A stretch of 64,000 nucleotides of DNA from an uncultured Muribaculaceae bacterium (lineage in GTDB: Bacteria; Bacteroidota; Bacteroidia; Bacteroidales; Muribaculaceae): positions 9,213-73,212 of the forward strand of contig CAJUQP010000013.1 of NCBI GenBank assembly GCA_910588245.1, in the 5' to 3' direction. Positions 8,946 through 16,988 of the stretch are shown in pieces (position 1 is the stretch's first letter; each line of letters begins with the position of its first letter). Under the pieces are notes generated by a model, which saw only the letters and a program-made list of their open reading frames with translations, did no database searches and was not told the origin of the DNA. A program made the position numbers and the translations under genes.

Positions 8946-9416
8946 ATGAGCGAAGTAGAACTCCTCTTAGTCAACAGCAGCGATAGCTGCACGATGTATA
9001 CAATTCAGTTCCTCTCTGACGATATGAGCGAATTTGAAAAATTCGTTGCCAAGTTCAGGCAGGACGCTGAATTGAATCCCGACTTTCAAGCTATAATGAG
9101 ATTTGTTGAACAGATTCTCTCAAACGGCGCTTTGGAGCGGTACTTCCGCAGAGAGGGTAAGATGAACGACTCAATTGTTGCACTGCCAGTTTTGAAATCA
9201 AAACTTCGCCTGTATTGTCTTCGGCTTACCGACAAAATTCTCGTCCTCGGCAATGGCGATGTGAAGGACAGCCGGACATACGAAGAAAACGACACGTTGC
9301 AGGGCTACGTCATGGACTTGCAAAAATTCGAGCGTCTGCTCAAACAGGAAGTGCGTTCCGGCAATGTAGAGATAACCGAAAAGGAGATTCTAACCGATAA
9401 AACCTTTGACTTATGA
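8946..9416 (+). CDS. Putative toxin of a two-gene toxin-antitoxin module
   Basis: A 156-residue soluble protein with no signal peptide. I do not recognise the family with certainty. The C-terminal half reads KLRLYCLRLTDKILVLGNGD, which resembles the core strand region of HigB/RelE-like or Gp49-like toxins, where such a strand carries the basic catalytic residues. The next gene overlaps by 4 bp and encodes a small Xre-family HTH protein, the classic toxin-first order of HigBA-like modules. A TAnnTTTG promoter precedes it. The toxin role rests mainly on gene order and size. Confidence 0.6.
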   Translation: MSEVELLLVNSSDSCTMYTIQFLSDDMSEFEKFVAKFRQDAELNPDFQAIMRFVEQILSNGALERYFRREGKMNDSIVALPVLKSKLRLYCLRLTDKILVLGNGDVKDSRTYEENDTLQGYVMDLQKFERLLKQEVRSGNVEITEKEILTDKTFDL

Positions 9417-9679
9417 GAACCGTCAACATTTCTTTACAGGAAATCTTCAATGAGATTCCTCAGGAGAAGCGGGAGGAAACCCGACTCTCTTTTGCCATCT
9501 CTAACAGGCTGGACGCGCTTATGCATGAAAAGGGTCTGAATAAAAAACAGTTTGCCGAAGCCCTCGGTAAACGGCCCAACGAGATAACACGTTGGCTGAG
9601 CGGGGAGCATAATTTCACTATATCTACCCTCGCCATGCTTTCCACTTTCTTCGGACAGCCGATTATTACTGTCTCATAA
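9413..9679 (+). CDS. Xre-family HTH antitoxin-like protein
   Basis: Small (88 residues) DNA-binding protein. The helix-turn-helix spans about residues 38-75 (KGLNKKQFAEALGKRPNEIT, then RWLSGEHNFTISTLAMLS). The first 30 residues are probably the toxin-interaction segment. It overlaps the upstream gene by 4 bp (ATGA), implying translational coupling. It would neutralise the upstream protein and repress their common promoter. A close but broken paralog lies at 15296-15574, sharing SNRLDALM/SDRIDALM, KKQFA and FFGQPIITV. Confidence 0.8.
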   Translation: MRTVNISLQEIFNEIPQEKREETRLSFAISNRLDALMHEKGLNKKQFAEALGKRPNEITRWLSGEHNFTISTLAMLSTFFGQPIITVS

Positions 9680-9711
9680 TGAGATATTAAGACATCTAAT
9701 TCCTGAGCATT

Positions 9712-9936
9712 ATGAAAATAAGCAATCGTGTTAAACGGAATATTTCTTTTACGTTATTTGTTGTGGGCTTGTTTTGTATGGCAGCCCGCTCGGTTAATGT
9801 ATTGCAAACCCCGGCTTCCATTATGGCATGGTCTGAGTTTGCAGGCATTACTTTCCTGACATGGTGCATTTGTTTTGACAAATTCCTCATTTATCGCCGA
9901 AGAGTTAAAAACGGCATCTTATTTGGCTCTAAGTAG
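9712..9936 (+). CDS. Small two-helix membrane protein
   Basis: A 74-residue protein with two predicted membrane helices, about residues 11-26 (FTLFVVGLFCMAARSV) and 38-58 (MAWSEFAGITFLTWCICFDK), flanked by basic ends. I do not recognise the family. It starts 32 bp after the antitoxin stop and ends 26 bp before the membrane-tethered regulator, so it may be co-transcribed with either. An accessory role for the regulator is possible but unproven. Confidence 0.6.
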   Translation: MKISNRVKRNISFTLFVVGLFCMAARSVNVLQTPASIMAWSEFAGITFLTWCICFDKFLIYRRRVKNGILFGSK

Positions 9937-9962
9937 AAATTCAGATTTATATAATGTTTCCA

Positions 9963-10793
9963 ATGAAACAAGATAATACAACATCATATAACAGTGGCTC
10001 AGGCCTTCGTTATGGTATGTTCATACCTTTGGCTTTGATGTTGGCATCCGTGATTTCCTGTTGCTTCTCCTATTCAAAGGCTAAGCAGAACATCACCAAT
10101 GATCTCAATGACGCGATATTGGCGTTGGCTAATGAGAATAGCGAACTATGGACCCGTCCCGACACCATCGCTGCCATACGCCAAATGTACGAGGCCACCC
10201 ATAAACCACTTATCTATGAAGCCTCCGATGTCAATTTCAGGAACAAATCCCTTAAAGATGAGGTTTATTTTACTCTCGCCTTGGTTGATAAGAAGAATAT
10301 CGCACCCAAAATCCGAGAGAACAAAATCGCATCGGATTCTATTATGCTTGTGCCGGAATGTGCAACCGACGGACTCGTGATAAAGGTTCAGGGTTTTGCT
10401 GACTGCTCTATGGCATCAGTTTTCAGTGCCTCTGACCAAACCTTGCCAGGGATTCTGTTCTCGCTTTCAATCCTCTCTTTGATCGGCATGTTTGTATGGA
10501 GGAAAAGAACGTCCGTTATGTCTCAGGCCGGAGTTGTTGCCGTTCCATCAACGCCTACCCTCGACGGCATCAAGCTTACCCCCATGCAGCGACAGTTCGC
10601 TCAGATGCTTCTCGACGCCCCTGATATGAAAGTGGATAAACGGACATTATGCGAGGCCCTTTGGGACAATAAAAGCAATGCCGAAGAATCGCTTTACACC
10701 CTTGTAAGGCGTACTAAAACGGCACTCTCCAAGGTCAATATGGAGATTATATGTAACAGGGGCGACTCCTATGAGCTACACATAACAGGCTGA
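9963..10793 (+). CDS. Membrane-tethered winged-helix transcription regulator
   Basis: A ToxR-like one-protein signalling device in inverted order. It has a short cytoplasmic N-terminus, a membrane helix (about residues 18-36, FIPLALMLASVISCCFSYSK), a periplasmic domain of about 120 residues, a second helix (about 157-175, GILFSLSILSLIGMFVW) and a cytoplasmic C-terminal OmpR-type winged helix (LTPMQRQFAQMLLDAPDMKV, then TLVRRTKTALSKVN). It can sense an envelope signal and bind DNA without a kinase. The gene directly downstream encodes a TonB-type outer-membrane barrel, its likely target. An alternative ATG lies 9 bp upstream at 9954. Confidence 0.8.
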   Translation: MKQDNTTSYNSGSGLRYGMFIPLALMLASVISCCFSYSKAKQNITNDLNDAILALANENSELWTRPDTIAAIRQMYEATHKPLIYEASDVNFRNKSLKDEVYFTLALVDKKNIAPKIRENKIASDSIMLVPECATDGLVIKVQGFADCSMASVFSASDQTLPGILFSLSILSLIGMFVWRKRTSVMSQAGVVAVPSTPTLDGIKLTPMQRQFAQMLLDAPDMKVDKRTLCEALWDNKSNAEESLYTLVRRTKTALSKVNMEIICNRGDSYELHITG

Positions 10794-10889
10794 TATATTG
10801 TATTGTCAGAATTTGTCAGATAAAAGTCAGACAAATTTTTAGGCTTGTTCGCACCATTATTACTTGCTTTGCAGAAAAATTCGCAAAGC

Positions 10890-12971
10890 ATGAAATCTAA
10901 AACTCTAATCTCCATCTTAACCGTCTTTCTAATCACCGAAAGTGGTTATGCACAGAATCAGGAAGCGACCGATAGCCTAACGCACGAGTTGCAAGAGGTT
11001 ATAATTACCGCTAAACAACCGGCTACTAGATTAGTCGGCTCTACGCTCGTTTCAACTATTCAGGGCACCAACCTTGCTGACCTCGGCACTGCTCTTGATG
11101 TGCTTGCACAGTTGCCTATGATTAAGGTTGGGGATAACGCCGTCAGTGTCATAGGTAAGAACAATATCGAAATATATATCGACGGGCGTCCAATGCGCGA
11201 TGAAAATGAGTTGCAGCAGCTCCTTTCGTCAAATCTCAAGAAAGTTGAATTACTCATGGCTCCGGGAGCTGCTTACGAAAGTACCACGGGTGCGGTGCTT
11301 AAAATCACGACACGCCGAAATTTCATGCAAGGGCTGTCGCTTACCGACCAGTTTATACTTGACCGCCGCCGCAAATGGTCGGTTTTGGATTATCTCGCCC
11401 TAAGCTATCGAGTCGGTAATTGGGACTTCTTTGCCAACGGTACGATAAATCACAATAACTCATTAGCAAAGGGATTAACTACCAATACACTTGTTTACGA
11501 AGGGAAAGAAACGGTAGTAGGGAGTAGCCAAAATAATACATATCCTACGACAACAGGCGTTGTCAAGGCAGGATTCAACTATGCCAATGGCCCACAATCG
11601 TTTGGAGCATACTACCGTTACAATCCTGAACACGGTGATTTCAAAAACACAGGTAGCGAATGGCTTAACTACAATCCGGCAATCAGCAGTAATATAGACA
11701 AACATACAAGAGCACACAGCCACCTCGCTTCTCTCTACTATGAAAACACTTTTGCTGAAAAATTTCTTCTTCACTTTGATGGCGATTTTCGTCGGTCAAA
11801 TGAAAGCAATACTGTAGCAACTACTTATCCTTCTTCGTCTTTTCCTGCCGTAAACTCGACTGATGAACGGACATCAACCCTTTGGGCGGGAAAATTGTAT
11901 CTGAATTTTTCTCTTTGGAATGGTGATTTTACAGTGGGGACTCAGGATAGCTATACGCATACTTCTCTTGATTACCGTATGCTTAATATCTCAGTCAGCG
12001 AGTATATTCCGTCTTCCATGACTGATGCACGGCAGACCTCAGCAGCATTGTTCGCTTCATGGTCACGTATATTCGGCAAGTTCTCCCTTTTGGCAGGGGC
12101 AAGATATGAATATGTCGATTATGACTTCAAGGTTGACGGCAAACGCTATGAAGAAGTAAGCCGCCGCGACTATCTGTTAACGCCTGACGTATCGGTTGGT
12201 TACTCTTTTAACGAAGAATCGCAGATAAGCCTCAGTTATAAAATGGCGACGGTCAAGCCTCCATATTCACAACTCACCGGTTCACTGAATTATGTTGGCT
12301 TGCACCAAATCGAAGGAGGCAATCCGGCATTGCATGACGAGCGAATGCACGACATTCAACTTTTCGGCATGTGGAAAGGTTTCATGCTACAGGCTGATTA
12401 CACCCGCGCACTTGACACCTATGCTTATGTCAAACAACTATATCCCGCCGACTACCTCCAGCTAATCATGCATCCGGTCAATATTGACGTTTCGGCTCTG
12501 AGTCTCTATCTTGTATGGAGTAAGCCTGTGCGCCGATGGACTCCGAATGTAACGGTTGGTATGTATCGGCAGTGGTTACAGCTTGATAATCACGGCTACG
12601 ACAAACCGATATTCTCTTATTATTTCGACAATACTTTCTCCTTCCCACATGGGTGGACGATTACAGCCAATATCAGCGGCAGCTCGCAGGGAGATATGCA
12701 CACCAACCGCTTTGGCGCATCATGGTTCACGATGGACGCATCTGTCGGGAAAACATTTCTGAACAAATCTCTGACTGTTAAACTCTCTGCCACCGACATA
12801 TTTAATACGGCAAACAATAACTGGACGATGAACACCTATGGCGTCTTTGTTGATAAACGCCAGAGCTATGACCGTCGGGGAGTGTCACTTAATATTATTT
12901 ACAACTTCCAACCCCGCAAGAGCAAATACAAAGGATCTTCTGCAGCTGAAGAAGAAATGAAGCGACTTTAG
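10890..12971 (+). CDS. TonB-dependent-receptor-like outer-membrane beta-barrel
   Basis: Outer-membrane protein with plug and 22-strand-type barrel, about 693 residues. The ATG at 10890 gives a clean signal peptide (MKSKTLISILTVFLITESGY, AQ); the TTG at 10845 would add 15 residues without purpose. A TonB-box-like LQEVIITAKQ precedes the plug (LDVLAQLPMIKVGDNAVSV, IYIDGRP). The repeated aromatic/Gly strands are typical of the OMP_b-brl_3 group. It lacks the N-terminal carboxypeptidase-like domain of SusC proteins and has no SusD neighbour, so it is not a standard glycan importer. The substrate is unknown. It is probably controlled by the upstream membrane-bound regulator. Confidence 0.85.
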   Translation: MKSKTLISILTVFLITESGYAQNQEATDSLTHELQEVIITAKQPATRLVGSTLVSTIQGTNLADLGTALDVLAQLPMIKVGDNAVSVIGKNNIEIYIDGRPMRDENELQQLLSSNLKKVELLMAPGAAYESTTGAVLKITTRRNFMQGLSLTDQFILDRRRKWSVLDYLALSYRVGNWDFFANGTINHNNSLAKGLTTNTLVYEGKETVVGSSQNNTYPTTTGVVKAGFNYANGPQSFGAYYRYNPEHGDFKNTGSEWLNYNPAISSNIDKHTRAHSHLASLYYENTFAEKFLLHFDGDFRRSNESNTVATTYPSSSFPAVNSTDERTSTLWAGKLYLNFSLWNGDFTVGTQDSYTHTSLDYRMLNISVSEYIPSSMTDARQTSAALFASWSRIFGKFSLLAGARYEYVDYDFKVDGKRYEEVSRRDYLLTPDVSVGYSFNEESQISLSYKMATVKPPYSQLTGSLNYVGLHQIEGGNPALHDERMHDIQLFGMWKGFMLQADYTRALDTYAYVKQLYPADYLQLIMHPVNIDVSALSLYLVWSKPVRRWTPNVTVGMYRQWLQLDNHGYDKPIFSYYFDNTFSFPHGWTITANISGSSQGDMHTNRFGASWFTMDASVGKTFLNKSLTVKLSATDIFNTANNNWTMNTYGVFVDKRQSYDRRGVSLNIIYNFQPRKSKYKGSSAAEEEMKRL

Positions 12972-12993
12972 TAGTTAGTTAGGGGTTAAATCT

Positions 12994-13104
12994 CTAGGAC
13001 TGACATTTCTCCATTTCGTAAAAATTAGCTAAGTTCTTCGACTCGCCGGATATGTATCTTATACAGTTGATGCCGTGTCTTATCGATGCTGCCTTCGCTA
13101 CCAT
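12994..13104 (-). pseudogene. Truncated relaxase (MobB-like), N-terminal 36 residues only
   Basis: The minus-strand frame from the ATG at 13104 reads MVAKAASIRHGINCIRYISG and then stops after 36 codons. The MVAKA..I.HG....RY start is typical of Bacteroidales mobilization relaxases of several hundred residues. It overlaps the end of the MobA-like gene by 7 bp, the usual mobA-mobB arrangement. The rest of the relaxase is missing, and the fragment ends 23 bp from the stop of the outer-membrane gene, so a deletion joined the element to that locus. Only the N-terminus is visible, so the family call is moderate. Confidence 0.6.
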
Positions 13105-13523
13105 GTCGGTTCCCGTTCCTTGTACGTTTCAGATGATGTTCCCGGTACGCGGTTCGGCGAGAAATATCGGTTGATTATATCGGTGATAAGTTCAGAAGTC
13201 CTGCGGAGGCGACCCAACGCCTCGGTCATCCAGGGCTGGTTGCGGAACATCGCCATGCGCTCGTGCTTCGGCATGGCGTTCAGCATCGAGGTATATTTGG
13301 CATAGTCGCTTCGGGCGATTATAAGCTCATCGCGGACTTTGGTCTGCGCAAATGTAAGACGGGTTTTCGGTTTGTAGCCGTATGCCCGTGACAGCAGGTA
13401 TTCGCTGCGGTTCATCCCGCATTGGGCGGCGAGGTTCTCTATCCGTTTTCTCTGCGATTCGCTCACACGGAATGACATGGTGGAACGGCGACGTTCTCCG
13501 CCGTTTTCATTAGATTGGTTCAT
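13098..13523 (-). CDS. MobA/MobC-like mobilization accessory protein
   Basis: A 141-residue basic protein with an N-terminal ribbon-helix-helix-like region (STMSFRVSESQRKRIENLAA, GMNRSEYLLSRAYGY), the signature of relaxosome accessory proteins that bind oriT and recruit the relaxase. The C-terminal helices (IIARSDYAKYTSMLNAMPKH) are unassigned. It overlaps the truncated relaxase by 7 bp. The non-coding DNA upstream is a candidate oriT. The gene appears intact although its partner is not. Confidence 0.75.
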   Translation of the reverse strand: MNQSNENGGERRRSTMSFRVSESQRKRIENLAAQCGMNRSEYLLSRAYGYKPKTRLTFAQTKVRDELIIARSDYAKYTSMLNAMPKHERMAMFRNQPWMTEALGRLRRTSELITDIINRYFSPNRVPGTSSETYKEREPTW

Positions 13524-13785
13524 CGGAAGTTATAAGTTGGTTATTAGAATCGTATAAATGATATTGATAATTATAAAGGTCATCGGTGCGAGCCTGCGAG
13601 CGGCGTCCCGTTGCCCTGTGCGGCAACGCAAGAGAGCCGTGTGTGCAGTGACCGACAGGGAGTGAAATACAGCGGCATATCTTGCAACGAAATCCCTGTT
13701 TCCTGCTTTCCTGCGGCTTAAGACATACGGCTAACTATGAGGCATTATGCAGCTCGGAAGATTCACCATATCGGCTGCAGGAAGC
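13524..13785. other. Candidate oriT region of a mobilizable-element remnant
   Basis: This 262-bp non-coding gap lies between the MobA-like gene and a winged-helix gene. It contains a perfect hairpin, CGTTGCC (13609-13615), six loop bases and GGCAACG (13622-13628). In mobilizable elements the oriT typically sits just upstream of the mobA-mobB pair and contains such inverted repeats next to the nick site. No nick sequence can be proven here. Confidence 0.4.
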
Positions 13786-14223
13786 TCAATCCACATTGAA
13801 AAAGACGGTGTTGTGGATATAAGTCTTGTCAGGGCGGCTCCAGCCCAGTACGGAGGGGAATGTTATCACCGACCTTACAAGTGAACGGTCAGTGTAGATA
13901 AGTCCGGCCTGTTCCATCCTGTCAAGGACATTGCGCAATCGGGTCCGGTTCATCTGCCATTGCTCCGCGAGGCGAATCTCCGAATACTGCGCCTGTCCCG
14001 GTTTCAATGCCAGAGGGCGGCGGAAATCGTTTGAGACTTTCGCATTTACAGCCTTTCTTGACAGCAGGTCATAAAAGAGGATTGTGTTGCTTACCTTGTC
14101 GCCGCGTTTGTTCTCGGTGGCGCCGCTAAGCAGATTCATCACCTCGACAGTCATTCTGAAAGTAATGATTTCAAAGCGCGACGGTATTTGAAATTTGTAT
14201 GTTCCCTTGGATAGCTTGTTCAT
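13786..14223 (-). CDS. Winged-helix protein of a mobilizable element
   Basis: A 145-residue protein starting at MNKLSKGTYKFQIPSRFEII; an upstream in-frame ATG at 14277 is less likely. The C-terminal half reads YSEIRLAEQWQMNRTRLRNV then LDRMEQAGLIYTDRS, a winged-helix-like segment. It resembles hypothetical proteins carried by Bacteroidales integrative and mobilizable elements, perhaps a copy-control or excision regulator, though I cannot name the family. It is transcribed away from a 44-residue ORF and towards the mobilization genes. Confidence 0.6.
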   Translation of the reverse strand: MNKLSKGTYKFQIPSRFEIITFRMTVEVMNLLSGATENKRGDKVSNTILFYDLLSRKAVNAKVSNDFRRPLALKPGQAQYSEIRLAEQWQMNRTRLRNVLDRMEQAGLIYTDRSLVRSVITFPSVLGWSRPDKTYIHNTVFFNVD

Positions 14224-14290
14224 GTTTCCTTGTTTGCATCGTAAGTGCAACCAAAGTGTTGTCGGATAGAAGAGCAATCTACAGATTCCA

Positions 14291-14425
14291 TTATCCGTGA
14301 ATCAGTTTACGATATTTATCACAGATTTTTTTCATGCGCTCCTTCTTTTCTTGCTGCGCTTCCTTTATGAAAGCGACCAACTCCCTCGAAGGATTGGGTA
14401 TTCGGATTGTGTTTGTCGTTTCCAT
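14291..14425 (-). CDS. Small 44-residue protein, antitoxin-like
   Basis: The minus-strand ATG at 14425 opens a 44-codon frame beginning METTNTIRIPNPSRELVAFI and continuing as a highly charged helix (QQEKKERMKKICDKY). The IPNPS...V.FI segment followed by a charged tail recurs in small Bacteroidota antitoxin-like proteins. A related IPNP start is seen in the 65-residue protein at 16145-16342. It ends 67 bp before the winged-helix start and may be the first gene of that unit. A weak TAACTTTA -7-like element lies upstream at about 14454. Confidence 0.5.
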   Translation of the reverse strand: METTNTIRIPNPSRELVAFIKEAQQEKKERMKKICDKYRKLIHG

Positions 14426-14857
14426 ATCAGTTTGTCTTTTAGTTATTGTTTCATAAAGTTACGACAAATATTCCATTGCTACAAATTTTCAAGCACTTAA
14501 AAGTGGTGCTCTTTAAATTATTAACGTTTGTGCTGATGATAATGTTGCAAATAAAGAAGGAGATAGCTCTGCATAATCCTCTCCACCTCTTCTCTTTTAT
14601 GGTATTCGGCTGAGTTACATTACCAGCTCAGGGTATTGTGGTGTATGCCGATACCTATGTATGGTTCAACCTTATTGAACGTAAGTCCGATGCATACCTG
14701 TACGCTCACACCCCAACGTTTTGTCTTGTATCTTATCTCTGTATTGGTGATTGTGCGGGTAATTTGTATTCAAAGTACAACCCCGGTGTTTACTTTGTGC
14801 TGCATCTTTGTGTCCTTACAGAACCTCATGCGCTGACCTAAAATACATGAAAATAAA
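14426..14857. other. Non-coding stretch
   Basis: About 430 bp with no convincing gene. It contains a weak hairpin (AGCACTT/AAGTG.GTGCT near 14491-14512) and short spurious frames of poor composition on the plus strand. It marks the boundary between the mobilizable-element remnant and the toxin-antitoxin cluster. Confidence 0.4.
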
Positions 14858-14883
14858 AAAGAGCGGCCTTGCGACTGCTCTTT
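14858..14883 (-). terminator. Terminator of the Xre gene cluster
   Basis: AAAGAGC (14858-14864) pairs with GCTCTTT (14877-14883) around a 12-nt loop. On the minus strand the stem is followed by a T-run, so it terminates transcripts coming from 15287-16342. It lies 105 bp past the stop of the last gene. Confidence 0.6.
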
Positions 14884-14987
14884 CCAGCCGGGCAAAACCG
14901 ATCCCTAAAATCGTTGCTCGCGCAAGCGAAGTATTTCCTTAATGGGGAAACGACCCTTTATTACTATCAATGGTTCGCCATAATTTG

Positions 14988-15287
14988 TTATGTCATAGCG
15001 AAACAAGATATGCCGAGTTTGTCCTCTATATTGGCTACACTCTTGAAGCTGAGGTTTTCGACGCCTGAAAGGAGTTTGCTCACATATTGCGGGCTCACGC
15101 CGAGGCGAGCGGCGAGGTCGGCTCTTTTGAGGTCGTTGTCCTGCATGTAGCCAATAAGGGTTACGGCAAGCTGACGCGACCAGCGGAGCCAACCTGCATT
15201 TTCCTTTCGCCATGCGGCTTCTTCTGCAAACCGCGAAGGAGTCTCGCTCTGATGCTCCTCCAAAAATTTAATTGCTTTGCTTGCCAT
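14988..15287 (-). CDS. Xre-family HTH protein
   Basis: A 99-residue protein starting at MASKAIKFLEEHQ (ATG at 15287); upstream in-frame codons belong to the broken gene before it. The N-terminal 50 residues are charged and helical, followed by an HTH (LIGYMQDNDLKRADLAARLG, VSPQYVSKLLSG). It is of antitoxin size and lies 8 bp after the stop of a decayed antitoxin-like gene. No toxin partner is evident next to it, so it may be an orphan antitoxin or simple repressor. Confidence 0.75.
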   Translation of the reverse strand: MASKAIKFLEEHQSETPSRFAEEAAWRKENAGWLRWSRQLAVTLIGYMQDNDLKRADLAARLGVSPQYVSKLLSGVENLSFKSVANIEDKLGISCFAMT

Positions 15288-15295
15288 AATATTAT

Positions 15296-15574
15296 TCACA
15301 GCTGATTTTGACCGACTGTAATAATCGGTTGTCCGAAGAAAGAAGAGAGCATTGCGAGCGTAGCAATGGTGAAATTGTGTTGACCGCTCAGTCATTTAGT
15401 GATTTCACTCGGTCTGCGTCCCAGAGATTTCGCAAACTGTTTCTTAGATAACCCTTTTTGTCTCATAAGTGCATCTATGCGGTCCGATATTTCAAAAGAG
15501 AGGTCAACCTCTGCCTGAACGTTTGCCGGAATTGGACCGAGCATCTCTTCGAGTGTCTTAGAAGCACGCTTCAT
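15296..15574 (-). pseudogene. Xre antitoxin-like gene with in-frame TGA
   Basis: The frame from the ATG at 15574 runs for 60 codons to a TGA (15392-15394) and continues unbroken in the same frame for 31 more codons to the stop at 15296-15298. After the TGA it reads LSGQHNFTIATLAMLSSFFG then QPIITVGQNQL, matching WLSGEHNFTISTLAMLSTFFG in the intact paralog at 9413-9679. The TGA occupies the place of the conserved Trp (TGG), so this is a single-base nonsense mutation within the DNA-binding domain. The 60-residue product would lack the end of the HTH. Confidence 0.8.
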
Positions 15575-15610
15575 AGCTCAAATATATTGTCGGTTCAGTA
15601 ATATTTTTTA

Positions 15611-16104
15611 TTAAAGAATTCGATACATTCGTCTGGTCGCCGAATAGAAATCGGGATTAGTCTGGAAATTGAACTGGTTATTCAAATAGAAACTGACAGT
15701 TCGTGGATTGTTGAGCGCGTCCACAGTAATGAACTGACATCCTGCCTGTCGATACTGAGAAAATGTACCAGCCACGAACTCAATGATAACCATTCCGATA
15801 CCATTGTTATGAAAATCCACTGATGTGCCTAAATGACCTATATTGATGGCCGGGAAAGAAGATTGTCTTTTGAAAAAAACGACAACAGAGGAACTTTCCT
15901 CTAATCTGATGTCATCAAAGAAATCTGTTTTCTCATCCTCCGAGTCGATCATAATGGCATCATTCATTAGAGTGAATGCCGCCATTATACCGTCCGATTC
16001 AGTAAACGCGCAATATGCGGAGAGATATTTATGCTCTACGCACTCTTTGACCTCATATCTGAAAAGTCATCGAGTTCCTTGACTCCACATGAAAACGCAG
16101 ACAT
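15611..16104 (-). pseudogene. GNAT-family acetyltransferase (TacT-like toxin?), frameshifted
   Basis: The ATG at 16104 opens MSAFSCGVKELDDF, the typical N-terminus of TacT-like GNATs (F.CG...LD.F), then reads out of frame into a TAG. Shifting one base at the T-run (plus-strand 16062-16065) restores FRYEVKECVEHKYLSAYCAF and the rest of the domain: AINIGHLGTSVDFHNNGIG, FITVDALNNPRTVSFYLNNQ and a FYSATRRMYRIL C-terminus. One T appears to be missing. An intact gene would encode about 164 residues and acetylate aminoacyl-tRNA if it is a TacT-type toxin (inference). It follows a small ORF that may be its antitoxin. Confidence 0.75.
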
Positions 16105-16144
16105 ATTTTAATAGTCTGTGTCAGTCATAAGCCTTATCTGAAGG

Positions 16145-16342
16145 TCAGTATCCGAGTATCGGGTTTTTGCCACCGCAGTTGGCTGTTATGCGTTTGGTAA
16201 TTGCTTCCATCCGAGCCTTACGCTCTTCAATACGATGTCGTTCGTCTGCACTAAAATCCCCTCGGAGATGTTGCTCCAAGTTATGACGGAAACGAGCGAC
16301 ATCGTCTCGATCCATCGGGGGATTTGGTATTGAACGTATCAT
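16145..16342 (-). CDS. Small antitoxin-like protein upstream of the GNAT
   Basis: A 65-residue, highly charged protein (MIRSIPNPPMDRDDVARFRH, then RHRIEERKARMEAITKRI). I do not recognise a named family. It ends 40 bp before the GNAT gene and starts just after a canonical Bacteroidota promoter, making it the first gene of that operon. Size, charge and position suggest an antitoxin for the acetyltransferase, a role usually taken by an RHH protein. With the toxin frameshifted it would now be an orphan. Confidence 0.6.
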   Translation of the reverse strand: MIRSIPNPPMDRDDVARFRHNLEQHLRGDFSADERHRIEERKARMEAITKRITANCGGKNPILGY

Positions 16343-16361
16343 TCTTCAATTGTTTTATCCA

Positions 16362-16392
16362 CAAAGGTAGTAAACATTTTGGATTTCACAAA
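16362..16392 (-). promoter_or_regulatory. Promoter of the small ORF/GNAT operon
   Basis: On the minus strand TTTG (16389-16392) and TACCTTTG (16362-16369) are separated by 19 bp, an exact match to the Bacteroidota consensus. The ATG is 19 bp after the -7 element. Confidence 0.75.
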
Positions 16393-16580
16393 ATTTTAAC
16401 ACGCCATTCCAGCGAAAAGTTTTTATTCACTGCCGTTTATCTCTTCCGGGAGTACGATATTCCCGGTATGTTAATATTTGTGAGTATATATGGAGGAAAC
16501 GTAATTCGGGGAGGAGAGTGGGGATGCTGTTTGTTTATAAGCTGAGGGCGGAGTGCCCGATAATCTTAAATATTGATATT

Positions 16581-16988
16581 ATGGCTTATAAAATTATTGA
16601 GGTCGAGGGCATAGGAGAGGCTTATGCCAGAAAACTTGAGGATGCCGGGATAAAGACCACCGACGATCTTCTTGAGAGGGCCAGGACTCCCAAAGGGAGG
16701 ACGAAACTCGCCGAAGAGACCGGAATCAGCTGCAAGCTAATATTGAAATGGGCGAATCATGCCGATCTGTGCCGGATCAAGGGTGTGGCTGGGCAATTCG
16801 CGGAATTGCTTGAGGCTGCCGGTGTTGATACCGTGAAGGAGTTCAGACACCGCGTAGCGGCCAACCTTGAACCGAAACTTCTGGAGATTAACGACCAGAA
16901 ACATCTGTGCGGGAGAGTGCCTTCGGTTGTTGAACTACAGAGGATGATTGACCAGGCAAAGGAACTCGAGCCTGCCATAGAATACTGA
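16581..16988 (+). CDS. DUF4332 helix-hairpin-helix protein
   Basis: A 135-residue protein starting at MAYKIIEVEGIGEAYARKLE (ATG at 16581; the earlier in-frame ATG at 16518 is within the leader). It has two helix-hairpin-helix units: IIEVEGIGEAYARKLEDAGI with TTDDLLERA, and RIKGVAGQFAELLEAAGVDT with KEFRHRVA. This is the DUF4332 pattern, found in stand-alone proteins that may bind nucleic acid or mediate protein contacts. It stands alone between the TA cluster and a GH43 gene. Confidence 0.85.
   Translation: MAYKIIEVEGIGEAYARKLEDAGIKTTDDLLERARTPKGRTKLAEETGISCKLILKWANHADLCRIKGVAGQFAELLEAAGVDTVKEFRHRVAANLEPKLLEINDQKHLCGRVPSVVELQRMIDQAKELEPAIEY

Noticed and set aside
14636..14841. Plus-strand frames of 66-67 codons in the gap after the mobilizable-element remnant
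   Set aside because: Two overlapping frames of Cys/Tyr-rich low-plausibility sequence with no promoter or homolog known to me.
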